Shown here: one piece after another, positions 18,675 through 28,623 of the stretch
Layout of the letters: each line of letters starts with the position of its first letter
Numbering within the stretch: position 1 is the first letter of the stretch
The notes under the pieces: generated by a model
Database searches by the model: none
Told to the model about the DNA's origin: nothing
What the model saw: the letters and a program-made list of their open reading frames with translations, nothing else
DNA from: Bradyrhizobium sp. dw_78
GTDB lineage: Bacteria > Pseudomonadota > Alphaproteobacteria > Rhizobiales > Xanthobacteraceae
Assembly: GCF_018449525.1 (NCBI RefSeq)
Contig: NZ_JAAVUS010000002.1
Location: 186,001-250,000 of the forward strand
Reading direction: 5' to 3'
DNA: 64,000 nucleotides
Made by a program: the position numbers and the translations under genes

Positions 18675-20657
18675 TTACTCCGCAGGCTGCAACGCGCGCG
18701 GCGCGCGGGCAGGCTTCGGCGCCCCCACGCGCAGCCGCCGGTCCGACAGCGACATCATGCCGCCGAACGCCATCAGCACCGGGCCGAACCAGATCAGCAG
18801 CACCATTGGCTTATGGTATATCCGTACCGTGATCGCGCCGTCGGCCGTGGTCTCGCCCAGCGAGATGTACAGCTGGCTCACGCCACGCGTGAGCAAGGCG
18901 GATTCGGTGGTGGTTGTTTCGCGCGTGGTGAAACTGCGCTTCGATGGCGTCATCGTGCTCAGTTGACGGCCATCCCGGCTGACGTCGAACGGCACCACCA
19001 TCTCGCGGAAGTTCGGCCCTTGCCGCTGCATGATGCGGTCGAGCTTCAGTTCGTAGCCCGCGACATGGGTGACGTCGCCGGGCTTCATCGTTCCGATATA
19101 TTCGCTGTTCCAAGTCGTCTCGCAGACGATCCCGATCAAAGCGACGCCGATGCCGGCATGGGCGAACACCGTGCCCCAGGCGGAGCGCGGCAATCCCCGC
19201 GCACGGCGCGCCACGACCGCGACAGGCACGCGGAACAGGCCGATGCGCTCGGTGAGATCGACCAGCGCGCCCGCGATCACGAAGACGGCAAGTCCGATGG
19301 CGAGCGGCGCGAGCGCGCTTCCGCCCCGCGTCCACGCCCAGATCACCGCGACCGTGACCAGCGCCACGATGCCGGCGGCAAAAAGCCGCTGCGCGGCCCC
19401 GAGCAGGTCGCCGCGCTTCCACGCCAGCAACGGTCCGAACGGCATGGCGATCAGCAACGGAACGAACAACGGCGCGAAGGTGAGATTGAAAAACGGCGCT
19501 CCGACCGAGATCTTGTCGCCGGTCAGGACTTCCAGCGCCAGCGGATACAGCGTTCCGACGAACACGGTGGCGCAGGCGGTGGTGAGGAACAGGTTGTTGA
19601 GCACCAGCGCACCCTCGCGCGAAATCGGCGCGAACAACCCGCCCTGCTTCAGCGCCGAAGCCCGCCAGGCGTAAAGCGACAGGCTGCCGCCGATGAACAC
19701 GCAAAGAATGAGCAGGATGAATACGCCGCGCTCGGGATCGGTCGCGAACGCATGCACCGAGGTCAGGACGCCCGAGCGCACCAGGAAGGTGCCGAGCAGC
19801 GACAGCGAGAAGGTCAGGATCGACAGCAGGATGGTCCAGACCTTGAGCGCGTTGCGCTTTTCCATCACGACGGCGGAGTGCAACAGCGCGGTGCCGGCGA
19901 GCCACGGCATCAGCGAGGCGTTCTCGACCGGGTCCCAGAACCACCAGCCGCCCCAGCCGAGCTCGTAATAGGCCCAGTACGAGCCCATCGCGATGCCGAG
20001 CGTCAGGAATATCCAGGCCAGCAGCGTCCACGGCCGCACCCAGCGCGCCCAGGCGGCATCGATCCGGCCTTCGATCAGCGCCGCGACCGCAAACGAAAAC
20101 GAGATCGAGAAACCGACATAGCCCAGATAGAGCATCGGCGGGTGTACGGCGAGGCCGATATCCTGCAATACCGGATTGAGATCGCGGCCCTCGATCGGCG
20201 GATTGGCGATGCGCAGGAACGGATTCGATGTGATCAGGATGAACAGGTAGAACGCGCTGGCGATCCAGGCCTGCACCGCCAGCACATGGGCGCGCAGCGA
20301 CAGTGGCAGATTGTTGCCGAAAGCGGCGACGAGGCCGCCGAACAGGGCCAGGATCGACACCCACAACAGCATCGAGCCTTCATGATTACCCCAGACGCCG
20401 GTGATCTTGTAGATCATCGGTTTCAGCGAATGTGAATTCTCGAACACGTTGACGACCGAAAAATCCGACGTGACGTGCAGCGTGACCAGCGCGGCAAACG
20501 ACCCCAGGGCAAACACCATCTGCGCCAGCGCCGTCGAGCGCGCGACATTCATCAGCGCCGGATCGTGCCAGCGCGCGCCGAAAATCGGCACCGTCGACTG
20601 GATCAGCGCCAGTCCCAGCGCCAGCACCAGGGCGTAATGTCCGGCTTCCGCGATCAC
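18675..20657 (-). CDS. cycK: Cytochrome c heme lyase subunit CcmF (CycK)
   Basis: This 660-residue polytopic membrane protein joins heme, received from CcmE, to apocytochrome c. The tryptophan-rich heme-handling WWD motif is visible at about residues 234-245 ([12 protein letters not shown]), within about 14-15 predicted membrane helices. A large periplasmic loop lies near the C terminus. The start overlaps the cycJ stop by 4 bp, and cycL follows after 4 bp. Confidence 0.97.
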   Translation of the reverse strand: MIAEAGHYALVLALGLALIQSTVPIFGARWHDPALMNVARSTALAQMVFALGSFAALVTLHVTSDFSVVNVFENSHSLKPMIYKITGVWGNHEGSMLLWVSILALFGGLVAAFGNNLPLSLRAHVLAVQAWIASAFYLFILITSNPFLRIANPPIEGRDLNPVLQDIGLAVHPPMLYLGYVGFSISFSFAVAALIEGRIDAAWARWVRPWTLLAWIFLTLGIAMGSYWAYYELGWGGWWFWDPVENASLMPWLAGTALLHSAVVMEKRNALKVWTILLSILTFSLSLLGTFLVRSGVLTSVHAFATDPERGVFILLILCVFIGGSLSLYAWRASALKQGGLFAPISREGALVLNNLFLTTACATVFVGTLYPLALEVLTGDKISVGAPFFNLTFAPLFVPLLIAMPFGPLLAWKRGDLLGAAQRLFAAGIVALVTVAVIWAWTRGGSALAPLAIGLAVFVIAGALVDLTERIGLFRVPVAVVARRARGLPRSAWGTVFAHAGIGVALIGIVCETTWNSEYIGTMKPGDVTHVAGYELKLDRIMQRQGPNFREMVVPFDVSRDGRQLSTMTPSKRSFTTRETTTTESALLTRGVSQLYISLGETTADGAITVRIYHKPMVLLIWFGPVLMAFGGMMSLSDRRLRVGAPKPARAPRALQPAE

Positions 20658-21160
20658 TCCCGCACTCCCTGCGATGCGCCTTGCGCGGTTTGCGAAGCTC
20701 CCGGCTCGGTCTCTGCCTTGGCGCCGTAATCGTCTTTCCAGTGTCCCTGCTTCTTCAACGCGTCCGCGACGTCCTTGGGCATGTAGGTCTCGTCATGCTT
20801 GGCGAGCACCGTGTCGGCCCTGAACACGCCGGATGTATCGAGCGCGCCTTCGGCGACCACGCCCTGCCCTTCGCGAAACAGGTCGGGAAGAATGCCCTTG
20901 TAGGAAACCGGCAAGGTGACGCTGCCGTCGCCGACCTTGAAGCTCACGGCAAGATCGGCGCCGCGCACCAGCGAGCCCTTTTCCACCAGCCCGCCGAGCC
21001 GAAAGCGCCTGCCCGGCGGAATATGTTTCTCCGCCACCATGACCGGAGTCGAGAAAAACACGATCGAATCCTGCAGCGCGTTCAGCACCAGCGCCGCCGC
21101 GATGCCGAGCACCGCGAGCGAACCGCCAATCATCGTCAGCCGCCGTTGTTTGCGCGTCAT
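20654..21160 (-). CDS. cycJ: Periplasmic heme chaperone CcmE (CycJ)
   Basis: This 168-residue chaperone has an N-terminal anchor (about 9-28) and a beta-barrel. The heme-binding His122 and nearby Tyr126 lie in [10 protein letters not shown], equivalent to His130 and Tyr134 of E. coli CcmE. The C-terminal tail is polar and loosely conserved, as usual. It is separated from cycH by 183 bp that contain a full copy of the dispersed repeat, so cycJ may start a second transcript. Confidence 0.96.
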   Translation of the reverse strand: MTRKQRRLTMIGGSLAVLGIAAALVLNALQDSIVFFSTPVMVAEKHIPPGRRFRLGGLVEKGSLVRGADLAVSFKVGDGSVTLPVSYKGILPDLFREGQGVVAEGALDTSGVFRADTVLAKHDETYMPKDVADALKKQGHWKDDYGAKAETEPGASQTAQGASQGVRE

Positions 21161-21170
21161 GCGTGTTCCC

Positions 21171-21273
21171 TAGAGCATGATCGGTTCTGATGGAATCAGA
21201 ACCGAAGCGCCAGATTGCTGTTTCGACGCGTTTTCCTCACGCGCACCGGTATCCACTTCGCGTAAAAACGCTC
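21171..21273 (+). repeat. Dispersed ~100-bp repeat, copy C
   Basis: This copy is nearly complete: TAGAGCATGATCGGTTCTGA, then the matching arm GAATCAGAACCG, the GCGTTTTCCTCACGCGCACC block and a CTTCGCGTAAAAACGCT end. It sits between cycH and cycJ, inside an otherwise compact operon. Confidence 0.88.
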
Positions 21274-21343
21274 TCATCCTTCGCATGGCGCCGTCCGAAC
21301 GACACTTCACAGTCTTGTGCATCAGGCCCGTCCATCGAGAAGC

Positions 21344-22447
21344 CTATCCATCGAGACCCAGATTTTTGAGGCCCTCGTTCAACTGCCGCAACCGCTCGGC
21401 ATCGTTGGCGACGGCCTGACGGGCGTCCGTCAGCGCGCTCTTGGCCTTGTCGCGGTCGCCCATCACCATATAGGCCCGCACCAGCCGCAGCCATCCCTCG
21501 ACATCGCCACCGTTCTGCTTCAACCGGGTGGCGAGACGGTCGACCATGCCGTGGATCATCGCATTGCGATCGGCTTCGCCCATATCCTTTGCCGCTTCCA
21601 TCGCGCCATCAGGCAGCGCCGGCGCGGAGGATCCGCCGACGCGGACCAATGCCGCCTGAACCAGGGGGCGCCACGGCGCGTCCGACGCCGCGCTCGCCAG
21701 CATCTCGTTCCAGATCGCGGCGGCTTCGGCCTTGCGCCCGTCCTGCTCGGCGGCAACGCCAAGGAAATAACGCGCCTTCACGTCGGCGGCATCGAGCGCC
21801 ACCGCGCGCTGGAATTCGGCCTTGGACTCGGCGGTGACGACACCGCCGGCAACCCCGGCGATCGCTTCGCCCAAATCGGCCCGGCGGTCGGCGCTATCCC
21901 CATTATAGGTAATTGAATTGCGATAGGCGCGCACCGCCTCGTCATAGCGGCCAAGGCGCATCAGCACCGGCGCCAGCACGTTCCAGCCGCGGCCGTCGGT
22001 CGGATTTTTCTCCAAATGTTCTTCGACCTGCGCAACCAGATTGTCGAGCGATTGGTTGGCGCCCGGACTGCGCATCCGCTCCGCCAGCGGAAAATCGCCA
22101 AGCTGCGGCGAGCCCAGCGGCAGGTAAAACGCCGCCGACAAGATCGGCAAGCCAATCAAAGCCATCAACGCCGCCACACGCCGCAGCTTGAGGCTGGCCG
22201 CAGCCGGCGGCGCGCGCTGATCGTCGGCGGCGGCCAGCAGGCGGCGGCCGATTTCGACATGCGCGGCCTCGGCTTCAGGCCGGCCGATCAACCCCGCCGC
22301 GAGGTCGCGGTCGATCTCCGCCAGTTGATCCTTGTAAACGGTAGCTTCGCTGGCGTCGTTTTGCGGCCGGCCGCGGCGACCCAACGGCCAGAGCACGGCA
22401 AAAATCGCCGCAGCCGTCATCAGCGCGAACACAAACCACAGCGTCAT
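21344..22447 (-). CDS. cycH: Cytochrome c maturation TPR protein CcmI (CycH)
   Basis: This 367-residue protein holds apocytochrome c near the heme lyase. Two membrane segments are seen (about 2-22 and 92-112), with a cytoplasmic loop carrying a KDQLAEIDRDLAAGLI leucine-zipper-like stretch between them. A periplasmic TPR-like region follows (about 140-360). ATG 22447 is taken over a TTG one codon earlier. It is the first gene of cycHJKL. Confidence 0.94.
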   Translation of the reverse strand: MTLWFVFALMTAAAIFAVLWPLGRRGRPQNDASEATVYKDQLAEIDRDLAAGLIGRPEAEAAHVEIGRRLLAAADDQRAPPAAASLKLRRVAALMALIGLPILSAAFYLPLGSPQLGDFPLAERMRSPGANQSLDNLVAQVEEHLEKNPTDGRGWNVLAPVLMRLGRYDEAVRAYRNSITYNGDSADRRADLGEAIAGVAGGVVTAESKAEFQRAVALDAADVKARYFLGVAAEQDGRKAEAAAIWNEMLASAASDAPWRPLVQAALVRVGGSSAPALPDGAMEAAKDMGEADRNAMIHGMVDRLATRLKQNGGDVEGWLRLVRAYMVMGDRDKAKSALTDARQAVANDAERLRQLNEGLKNLGLDG

Positions 22448-22752
22448 CAAGCGGGTTCCGGTGGAGCGGCGCCACGGCGCCGATGCGCCGCTTTACACCA
22501 CGGGCCACAAGCCGGGCAATTGACAATTATCAGCGCAAATTGGCCGTTCAGTCCGTCACAAAACCGGCAAGGAGGCGCGCTATCAAACGCCGCTGAAATC
22601 CGACGCCAATTGACATCAAATTCCGTGCTCTGCGCGGTAGGCTTGCCGTGCCCATTCAGGGCCAGCAAACAATAAACACCCGCTTGATTGAATCCGCCAA
22701 CCGGCCATATTCAACTATAAATAGTGCTTTAGATTTACACCACCTTTTACTT
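22448..22752. other. Gene-free gap upstream of cycH
   Basis: This 305-bp gap has no convincing coding frame. A GC-rich dyad near 22460-22490 (GGCGCC words) lies close to the cycH start, and an AT-rich stretch lies at 22700-22750, just after the stop of the 466-residue gene. It presumably carries the cyc operon promoter; I see no clear operator. Confidence 0.6.
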
Positions 22753-24153
22753 TTATCCGGCGCGCGAGGATTTGCGCTCGCCGGGGACCACCGCGTTCTC
22801 GGCCGCACGGCTCATCAGCGACGCATAGTCGTGGCCGAACAGCACTTCGCAGAAGCGGATCGCGGCCTCGACCTGCATCTGCCGGTAGGCGCGCGTCTTG
22901 ATGTCGCCGTTGCGCAGCGATTGCACCAGCGCCTCCGTGGCCTGTTCGACATATTGCTGGAGGTCGGAATAGGTCCGCAGCGTGACCTCGTTGATCGCAA
23001 GCTCGCTGGCATAGGTGCGGCAGACCGCAACGAAATCGATCGATGCAGCGGCTTCGTCGACCTCGGTGGAATCGACCCTGGCGCCGATGGTGATATCCTT
23101 GTCGGGACGCTGACGCAGAATGCGGCGGACGCGGCCGGGCACGCTCTCGATTTCCGATTGCAGCGCGTTGGAAATCTCCGCCCGGATCGACGTCAACTGC
23201 CTGCCCCAGTTGGATTCGTTGCGCAGGTCGAGTTCGGTCCGCAGGCCGCGCACGCCGTCATGGAGCGTCTTCAGATTCTCGGCGACGTTGTCGAAATGGC
23301 CGCGCCTGATATCGGTTCGCAGGACCGCGGTCAGGAATGACAAATCGTGCAGCGCGATGGTGACGGCCACCCCATAGGGCGTCGCCGCAACGCGGATTTC
23401 ATCATCGGATGCCGCCATCTTGATGGCGAGACGAATGATCTGCCACGGCGCGGTCAGCCGCTGCATCACCATCGACAAGGCGAACGGCAGCAGTTGCGGC
23501 GTTTGCAGCGTGGGCACGTTGAGCGCGGCGATGACGGCGGCAATCTGCGTTTCGGCGAAAAACCTGTAACGGGTCGGCAACCGGCCGTTGAGGGTTTCGA
23601 TCGCATCACGGGCCTGCAACAACAGGCCGATCGGCAGCAGATCCTCGAGCACCTCGGGCCCGCCGACCCGGGCCAGCGCACGCCGGTCGCCGCCGGTGCC
23701 TGGCGTTGCGATCGCCACGATCGCCGCCGCCGCGGCCTGCTCGAACGTGCGGACGGCCGCTTCGACCGCGGACGGCGTTCCGGTGCTCGGCAGATTGGCC
23801 AGCGCCGCTTCGAATTCGTGCGCCTGCTGGGCCGCGCCTTCCCGGGTCAGCCATTGCCAGATCGGCGGCAGCGAAGCCCGGCGGATCTGGCCCGGCCGTC
23901 TCGGAAAATTGCCGTCGACAAGGAACCGCTCCAGCGGGCGAAACACCAGCCGGGCCGGATCATCGGTCCGCGGCCGCGCGCCCTCGTCCGGACCGCGCAC
24001 AACCTTGCGCAGCTCTTCCAGCACATAAGTGGCGACGGCGGTGTCCTCGCCGCGTTCGATGGCGCGCTCGAACTCCCGCATCAGCAGCGCCTGCGACTGC
24101 GGCGGAAGCTGCGTGAGATAGTCCCTCAGCCGCTCGTTCGGTGTCTGGCTCAT
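22753..24153 (-). CDS. Conserved-looking protein of unknown function, 466 residues
   Basis: I do not recognise this protein. It has no signal peptide or membrane segment, and it is mostly helical with many Leu, Ala, Arg and Glu. It opens with a short acidic/helical region (NERLRDYLTQLPPQSQALLMREFERAIERG). Its middle (about 100-300) is Ala-rich with short hydrophobic helices, and its C-terminal third (about 300-440) is coiled-coil-like and ends in GERKSSRAG. No catalytic motif is evident. Codon use matches neighbouring genes and both flanks are ordinary core genes, so it looks resident. It lies 305 bp upstream of cycH and 133 bp downstream of a PhoQ-like kinase, all on one strand. Confidence 0.8.
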   Translation of the reverse strand: MSQTPNERLRDYLTQLPPQSQALLMREFERAIERGEDTAVATYVLEELRKVVRGPDEGARPRTDDPARLVFRPLERFLVDGNFPRRPGQIRRASLPPIWQWLTREGAAQQAHEFEAALANLPSTGTPSAVEAAVRTFEQAAAAAIVAIATPGTGGDRRALARVGGPEVLEDLLPIGLLLQARDAIETLNGRLPTRYRFFAETQIAAVIAALNVPTLQTPQLLPFALSMVMQRLTAPWQIIRLAIKMAASDDEIRVAATPYGVAVTIALHDLSFLTAVLRTDIRRGHFDNVAENLKTLHDGVRGLRTELDLRNESNWGRQLTSIRAEISNALQSEIESVPGRVRRILRQRPDKDITIGARVDSTEVDEAAASIDFVAVCRTYASELAINEVTLRTYSDLQQYVEQATEALVQSLRNGDIKTRAYRQMQVEAAIRFCEVLFGHDYASLMSRAAENAVVPGERKSSRAG

Positions 24154-24286
24154 ACGTCCGGATGATCGTCAAAAATCGTGCGGGCGCCGCAAACGCGCCC
24201 ACCGGTCACCATAAGAGCGGCCGCGTTAAGAAGTCGTTTAGGAACAGCGGCGGGAGACGCCTTTCCGGAAACCGCGAGCGGCATTG

Positions 24287-25663
24287 TCACACGCCCGGCA
24301 GCGCCAGTTCAGCGCGCAATCCGCCGATCGGCGCGTTGCCGAGCGAAAAGCTGCCGCCGTAGAGGGACGCGAGTTCGACGACGATCGACAGCCCCAGCCC
24401 CGAACCCGGCTTGGACTCGTCCAGCCGCTGGCCGCGCCGGGAAGCCTGCGCGCGTTCGGCGGCCGAAAGCCCGCGCCCATCATCGTCAACCGTCACCCGC
24501 AATATCGGCGGGGCGCCCGGCCCGGCCGGACGCTCCATCCGCGCCTCGATATACACCCGCGAGGCCGCCCATTTGCAGGCGTTGTCGACAAGATTGCCAA
24601 CCATCTCCTCGAAGTCCTGCCGCTCGCCGCGAAACTTCGCCTGCGGATCGGCCTCGACCTCGATCGCGACGCCGCGGCCGCGGTGGATCTTCTCCATGGT
24701 CCGGCGCAGCGCCTCGATCGTGGGCGCGACCTCGGTAACCGTGCCGACGATGGTGAGGCGCGCTGCGATCCGCGCGCGCTCCAGATGGTGCGCCACCTGA
24801 TCGCGCATCACATCGGCCTGTTCCAGGATCTTGGTGGCGAACGGATCTGCGCCATGCGCCGTGGCTTCGTTGACGATCACCGACAGCGGCGTCTTGATGG
24901 CATGGGCGAGATTGCCGACATGGGTGCGCGCGCGCTCGACGATTTCCCGGTTGGCATCGATCAGGGCGTTGGTTTCGCGCGCCAGCGGCGCGATTTCGAC
25001 AGGAAATTCGCCCTCGAGCCGTTCGGCGCGGCCGGACCGGATATCGGCGATCGAATCCGAAATGCGTTTCAGCGGCGCCAGGCCGAAACGGACCTGGAAA
25101 ATCGTGGTCAGCAGCAGCACGATCGATAGCGCGACAAAGGTGCCGCCGAGATAATAGTCGAACGTACGTGTCTCATCGAAGATCTCGGTGGCGTCACCGG
25201 CCACGCTGACGAGATATTTGCCGTCGGCGCCGAGATCGACGGGCCGCTCCACCATGCGCAGGTCCTGCCCCTCGGGGCCATCGACATAACCGAGACGGAC
25301 GCCGGCGGCGGTCAGGTCGGTGCTGCGTTCGTCGAGCTTCGGCAATTTCTTGTCCCACAGCGAACGCGACGCGCGGGTATCCGCTTTTTCGGTGTCGGTG
25401 CGGGTGATCTGCCAGTACCAGCCGGACAGCGGCAGTTCGAACAAGGGTTCGCCGAGCGACTGGAACTGGCGGTCGGGCGGCTCGTCCGGCGTTGCGACTT
25501 CCGCAACCAGGTTACGGAGGTAAAGGTTGAGGCGGCGGTCGAAGGCGCGCTCGGTGGCGTCGCGATAGACCGACGAGAGGATGAACCCCGTGATCGCCAG
25601 GATCACCACCACCCATGCGGTCGCGGACAGGAACAGCCGGGTGGCGAGCGAACTGGCGCGCAT
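24287..25663 (-). CDS. PhoQ-like membrane sensor histidine kinase
   Basis: This 458-residue kinase has two membrane segments (about 9-30 and 160-185) around a periplasmic sensor of about 130 residues. A HAMP-like linker follows, then the H-box GNLAHAIKTPLSVIVNEA, the N-box NLVDNACKWA, and glycine boxes VDDDGRGLS and GSGLGLSIV. The frame is open 28 codons further up; ATG 25663 is preferred because it begins just before the first membrane helix. HAIKTPL is the H-box form of the PhoQ group. It partners the regulator 146 bp upstream. Confidence 0.92.
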   Translation of the reverse strand: MRASSLATRLFLSATAWVVVILAITGFILSSVYRDATERAFDRRLNLYLRNLVAEVATPDEPPDRQFQSLGEPLFELPLSGWYWQITRTDTEKADTRASRSLWDKKLPKLDERSTDLTAAGVRLGYVDGPEGQDLRMVERPVDLGADGKYLVSVAGDATEIFDETRTFDYYLGGTFVALSIVLLLTTIFQVRFGLAPLKRISDSIADIRSGRAERLEGEFPVEIAPLARETNALIDANREIVERARTHVGNLAHAIKTPLSVIVNEATAHGADPFATKILEQADVMRDQVAHHLERARIAARLTIVGTVTEVAPTIEALRRTMEKIHRGRGVAIEVEADPQAKFRGERQDFEEMVGNLVDNACKWAASRVYIEARMERPAGPGAPPILRVTVDDDGRGLSAAERAQASRRGQRLDESKPGSGLGLSIVVELASLYGGSFSLGNAPIGGLRAELALPGV

Positions 25664-25809
25664 CAGGGCATCATCCCGAAAGGCGTCTCCGCGGGCGGAC
25701 GCCCGACGGCCAAGTGCCGGTTTCCAGACAAAATCATGCCCGAACAAGAGGACAAGCCCGGCGCCCGATCAATAGGCTTTATCAAGCGTCAGCCGGTCAA
25801 GCCACAGCA

Positions 25810-26481
25810 TCAAGCGCTTGGCGACGGCGGCGTCAGCAGATAGCCCAGCCCGCGCACGGTCTGGATGATGTCGACGTCGAGTTTCTTGCGGATGCGGCCG
25901 ACGAAAACCTCGATCGTGTTGGAGTCCCGATCGAAGTCCTGGTCGTAGAGGTGCTCGACCAGTTCGGTGCGCGACACCACGCGCCCGGTATGGTGCATGA
26001 GATAGGCCAGCAACCGGTATTCGTGCGAGGTCATCTTGACCGGATTGCCGGACACGCTGACGCGTCCGGTGCGGGTATCGAGCGAAACCGGGCCGCAGAT
26101 CAATTCGCTCTGGGCATGGCCGGTGGAGCGGCGCAGCAGCGCGCGAATCCGGGCCAGAACTTCCTCGAGATGAAAGGGTTTTGCGACATAGTCGTCGGCG
26201 CCGGCGTCAAAACCCTGCACCTTGTCGCTCCAGCGGTCGCGCGCGGTGAGGATGAGAACCGGCATCACGCGGCCGTTGCGGCGCCAGGCCTCCAGCACCG
26301 AGAGGCCGTCCATCTTCGGCAGGCCGATATCGAGCACGACGGCGTCGTAAGGCTCGCTGTCGCCGAGAAAATGGCCCTCCTCGCCGTCGAAGGCGCGGTC
26401 GACCACGTAACCGGCGTCGGTCAGGGCCGTGGTGAGCTGACGATTAAGATCGGGATCATCTTCAACGACGAGCAGGCGCAA
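25810..26481 (-). CDS. PhoP-like response regulator (OmpR family)
   Basis: This 223-residue protein has a receiver domain with Asp51 as phospho-acceptor (VVLDIGLPKMDG) and Lys in DDYVAKPFHLEE. A winged-helix DNA-binding domain (about 125-218) ends in TVRGLGYLL. The sequence is closest in style to PhoP. Just upstream lies an 11-bp-period direct repeat that fits binding by an OmpR-family dimer, suggesting autoregulation (inference). The kinase gene follows on the same strand. Confidence 0.94.
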   Translation of the reverse strand: MRLLVVEDDPDLNRQLTTALTDAGYVVDRAFDGEEGHFLGDSEPYDAVVLDIGLPKMDGLSVLEAWRRNGRVMPVLILTARDRWSDKVQGFDAGADDYVAKPFHLEEVLARIRALLRRSTGHAQSELICGPVSLDTRTGRVSVSGNPVKMTSHEYRLLAYLMHHTGRVVSRTELVEHLYDQDFDRDSNTIEVFVGRIRKKLDVDIIQTVRGLGYLLTPPSPSA

Positions 26482-27044
26482 GCTGGTCTCCGAATGTAGG
26501 CTGCACGATATCCGCCATCCAGAAGAGGCCGACGGGCGTGAACGGGCAATGAACGGGGTACATATCGCAATGTTACTTTTTCTTCATGACCGCAAGTTCT
26601 TCAGACCAAACAAGTTGGAGGCACATTACGGCCGGTAGGTAGTCGCACGGACCTCTTCACAAGTTCAGCCTTCATTAGGCTCGCTACATATGCGCCGGAA
26701 CGGCGAATCGAAACCATGCTTCGCGCGGTCGCGCGCAAGCTTGGCGACAATCATGTTGGCAAGGGTCTTTTGGCGGAGTCTTTGGCGGCGGGAATCCTGG
26801 CGCGAACTAGGCGGGCTCGATTGCGCGGTGCAGACTCACGCGGTTGATAGGAGTGATGCAACGCATGGTCCCGGACTATGTTCCGCGGCCTGCGGCTGCG
26901 CGATTTGGGGAACGCTGCTCCTTGCAACCAACCGGGCGCGTAGCGGTTGACCCCCGTCAGGCGATTACCCCGCCCTGGCCTGTTCAAGATCGGGCTCTCA
27001 GGTGGTATGGTCCGCCGTCGTTTGTCGCGTTTCGGAGTAGTCTC
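26482..27044. other. Divergent regulatory gap between the PhoP-like gene and ku
   Basis: This 563-bp stretch has only weak, short frames with no family resemblance. It holds the TGAACGGG direct repeat near the regulator side and an AT-rich stretch at 26555-26600. I see nothing recognisable in about 26650-27044 apart from the ku leader. Confidence 0.6.
26539..26557 (-). promoter_or_regulatory. Direct repeat, probable operator of the PhoP-like regulator
   Basis: TGAACGGG occurs twice, at 26539-26546 and 26550-26557, with an 11-bp period. On the regulator's strand this reads CCGTTCATTGCCCGTTCA. An 11-bp-spaced direct hexamer repeat is the known architecture of OmpR/PhoP-type boxes. It lies 58-76 bp upstream of the regulator start. 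Confidence 0.5.
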
Positions 27045-28004
27045 ATGGCCCCCCGCGCCAACTGGAAAGGCTTCCTGCGCCTTTCGCTCGTGACCTGCCC
27101 GGTCGCCCTTTATCCGGCGACATCGGACACCGAAAAAGTCAGCTTCAACCAGATCAACCGCAAGACCGGGCACCGCATCAAATATGCCAAGGTCGACGCC
27201 GAAACCGGCGAGGAAGTCGCCGCCGACGACATCGTGAGAGGCTACAAGATCGACACCGATACTTACATCGAGGTCTCGAAGGACGAACTTGACGACATCG
27301 CGCTGGAATCGACCCACACGATCGAGATCGACGAGTTCGTCCCAAAGTCCGACATCGACAACCGGTACCTGATCCGCCCCTATTACCTCGTGCCCGACGG
27401 CAAGGTCGGCCATGATGCCTTCGCCGTGATCCGCGAAACCATCCGCGGCATGAACAAGATTGCGATCGGCCGCGTGGTGCTGACCAACCGCGAACACATC
27501 ATCGCGCTGGAGCCGCTCGACAAGGGCCTGATGGGCACGCTGCTGCGCTATCCCTATGAGGTGCGCAGCGAAAAGGAATATTTCGACGGCATCCAGGATG
27601 TCAAAGTCACCAAGGATATGCTGGATCTCGCCAAGCACATCGTCGAGAAGAAATCCGGATCGTTCGAGCCCGACAGATTCGAGGATCGCTACGAATCCGC
27701 GCTGGTCGAGTTGATCAATCAAAAGCGCAACGGCCTGCAGAGGACGCCGAAGGCCGCACCCAAATCAGGCGGCAACGTCATCAATCTGATGGACGCGCTC
27801 AAGCGCAGCCTGGCCGGGGAAAAGCAATCCGCGGCTGCCGCAGCGACAGCCAAAGGCAGGAAGCCGCGCAAGCGCGTCGAAGGCCAGCGTGAAATGCTGC
27901 TGCCAATCTCGGGCAAGCGCGCGGTCAAGGAAGAAAAGTCGCAAGCGCCGCGGAAGGCCGAGAAGCCGGCACGCGCGCCCGTCCGATCAAAAAAGGCGGG
28001 CTAG
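27045..28004 (+). CDS. ku: Ku DNA end-binding protein
   Basis: This 319-residue bacterial Ku encircles DNA ends as a homodimer for non-homologous end joining with LigD. The Ku core fills about residues 5-240 (LRLSLVTCPVALYPAT, then DKGLMGTLLRYPYEVR near 165). A long basic tail rich in Lys, Arg and Ala follows, as in the extended C terminus of rhizobial Ku proteins. The frame extends upstream, but ATG 27045 gives the family N terminus. No ligD lies in this window, so the ligase partner must be elsewhere. A partial repeat follows 7 bp after the stop. Confidence 0.96.
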   Translation: MAPRANWKGFLRLSLVTCPVALYPATSDTEKVSFNQINRKTGHRIKYAKVDAETGEEVAADDIVRGYKIDTDTYIEVSKDELDDIALESTHTIEIDEFVPKSDIDNRYLIRPYYLVPDGKVGHDAFAVIRETIRGMNKIAIGRVVLTNREHIIALEPLDKGLMGTLLRYPYEVRSEKEYFDGIQDVKVTKDMLDLAKHIVEKKSGSFEPDRFEDRYESALVELINQKRNGLQRTPKAAPKSGGNVINLMDALKRSLAGEKQSAAAAATAKGRKPRKRVEGQREMLLPISGKRAVKEEKSQAPRKAEKPARAPVRSKKAG

Positions 28005-28010
28005 ATTCCC

Positions 28011-28067
28011 GTGTCGACGCGCTTCCTTCACGCGAACCGGAATCCACTTCGCTTGAAAACGCTATAG
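28011..28067 (+). repeat. Dispersed repeat, copy D (right half)
   Basis: Only the right half is present: GACGCGCTTCCTTCACGCGA, then ACCGGAATCCACTTCGCTTG and AAAACGCTATAG. It begins 7 bp after the ku stop. Confidence 0.8.
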
Positions 28068-28233
28068 ATCATGATCGCAGATGCCGCGCCCAGATCGGCG
28101 GCAAGGCGGAGACCGGATCGAGACGGGAGAACCCCGATGGTGAGAGCAGACGCAGATCCGGCAGCGTCCGCGCGCAGGCTTTCAGAGCAGGATTGCAGAG
28201 CAAGGCTGCAGAGCAAAGACTGAAAGCCCGAAT

Positions 28234-28599
28234 CTATCCAAGCCCGACCTTGCCGAACTTGGCCGTCAACGTATCCTGATCGAAAGGCTTGACGAGATAC
28301 TCGTTGGCGCCCGCCGTGATCGCCTCCTGGATATGATTGACGTCCTTCTCGGTCGTACACATGATCACGATCGGCTTGTCGCCATCGTCCCGGGCCCGCA
28401 GATGACGCAGGAATTCGATTCCGGTCATGACCGGCATATTCCAGTCCAGCAGAACCACGTCCGGCATTTGCTGCTCACAGGCAGCGACGGCCATTTGACC
28501 ATCGCCGACCTCGTCGACGGCAAAGCCCAGGGGTTCGATGAAGCGTCGCGCGACCGAACGCACGACGCGCGAGTCATCAACAATCAGACATCTTCTCAT
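28234..28599 (-). CDS. Single-domain response regulator (CheY-like)
   Basis: This 121-residue protein is a lone receiver domain: acidic pair Asp8-Asp9, phospho-acceptor Asp52 in VVLLDWNMPVMTG, Thr in IMCTTEK and Lys in EYLVKPFD. No output domain follows, so it acts by protein contact. It begins 25 bp after the diguanylate cyclase stop on the same strand, and the two are very likely co-transcribed. Confidence 0.94.
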   Translation of the reverse strand: MRRCLIVDDSRVVRSVARRFIEPLGFAVDEVGDGQMAVAACEQQMPDVVLLDWNMPVMTGIEFLRHLRARDDGDKPIVIMCTTEKDVNHIQEAITAGANEYLVKPFDQDTLTAKFGKVGLG

Positions 28600-28623
28600 T
28601 TCCAGCTCCTGGCACCAAGGGAC

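Noticed and set aside
26690..26950. 86-codon plus-strand frame upstream of ku
   Set aside because: It is rich in Arg, Trp, Cys and Ala in no family pattern and has no ribosome site. It lies in the divergent promoter region.
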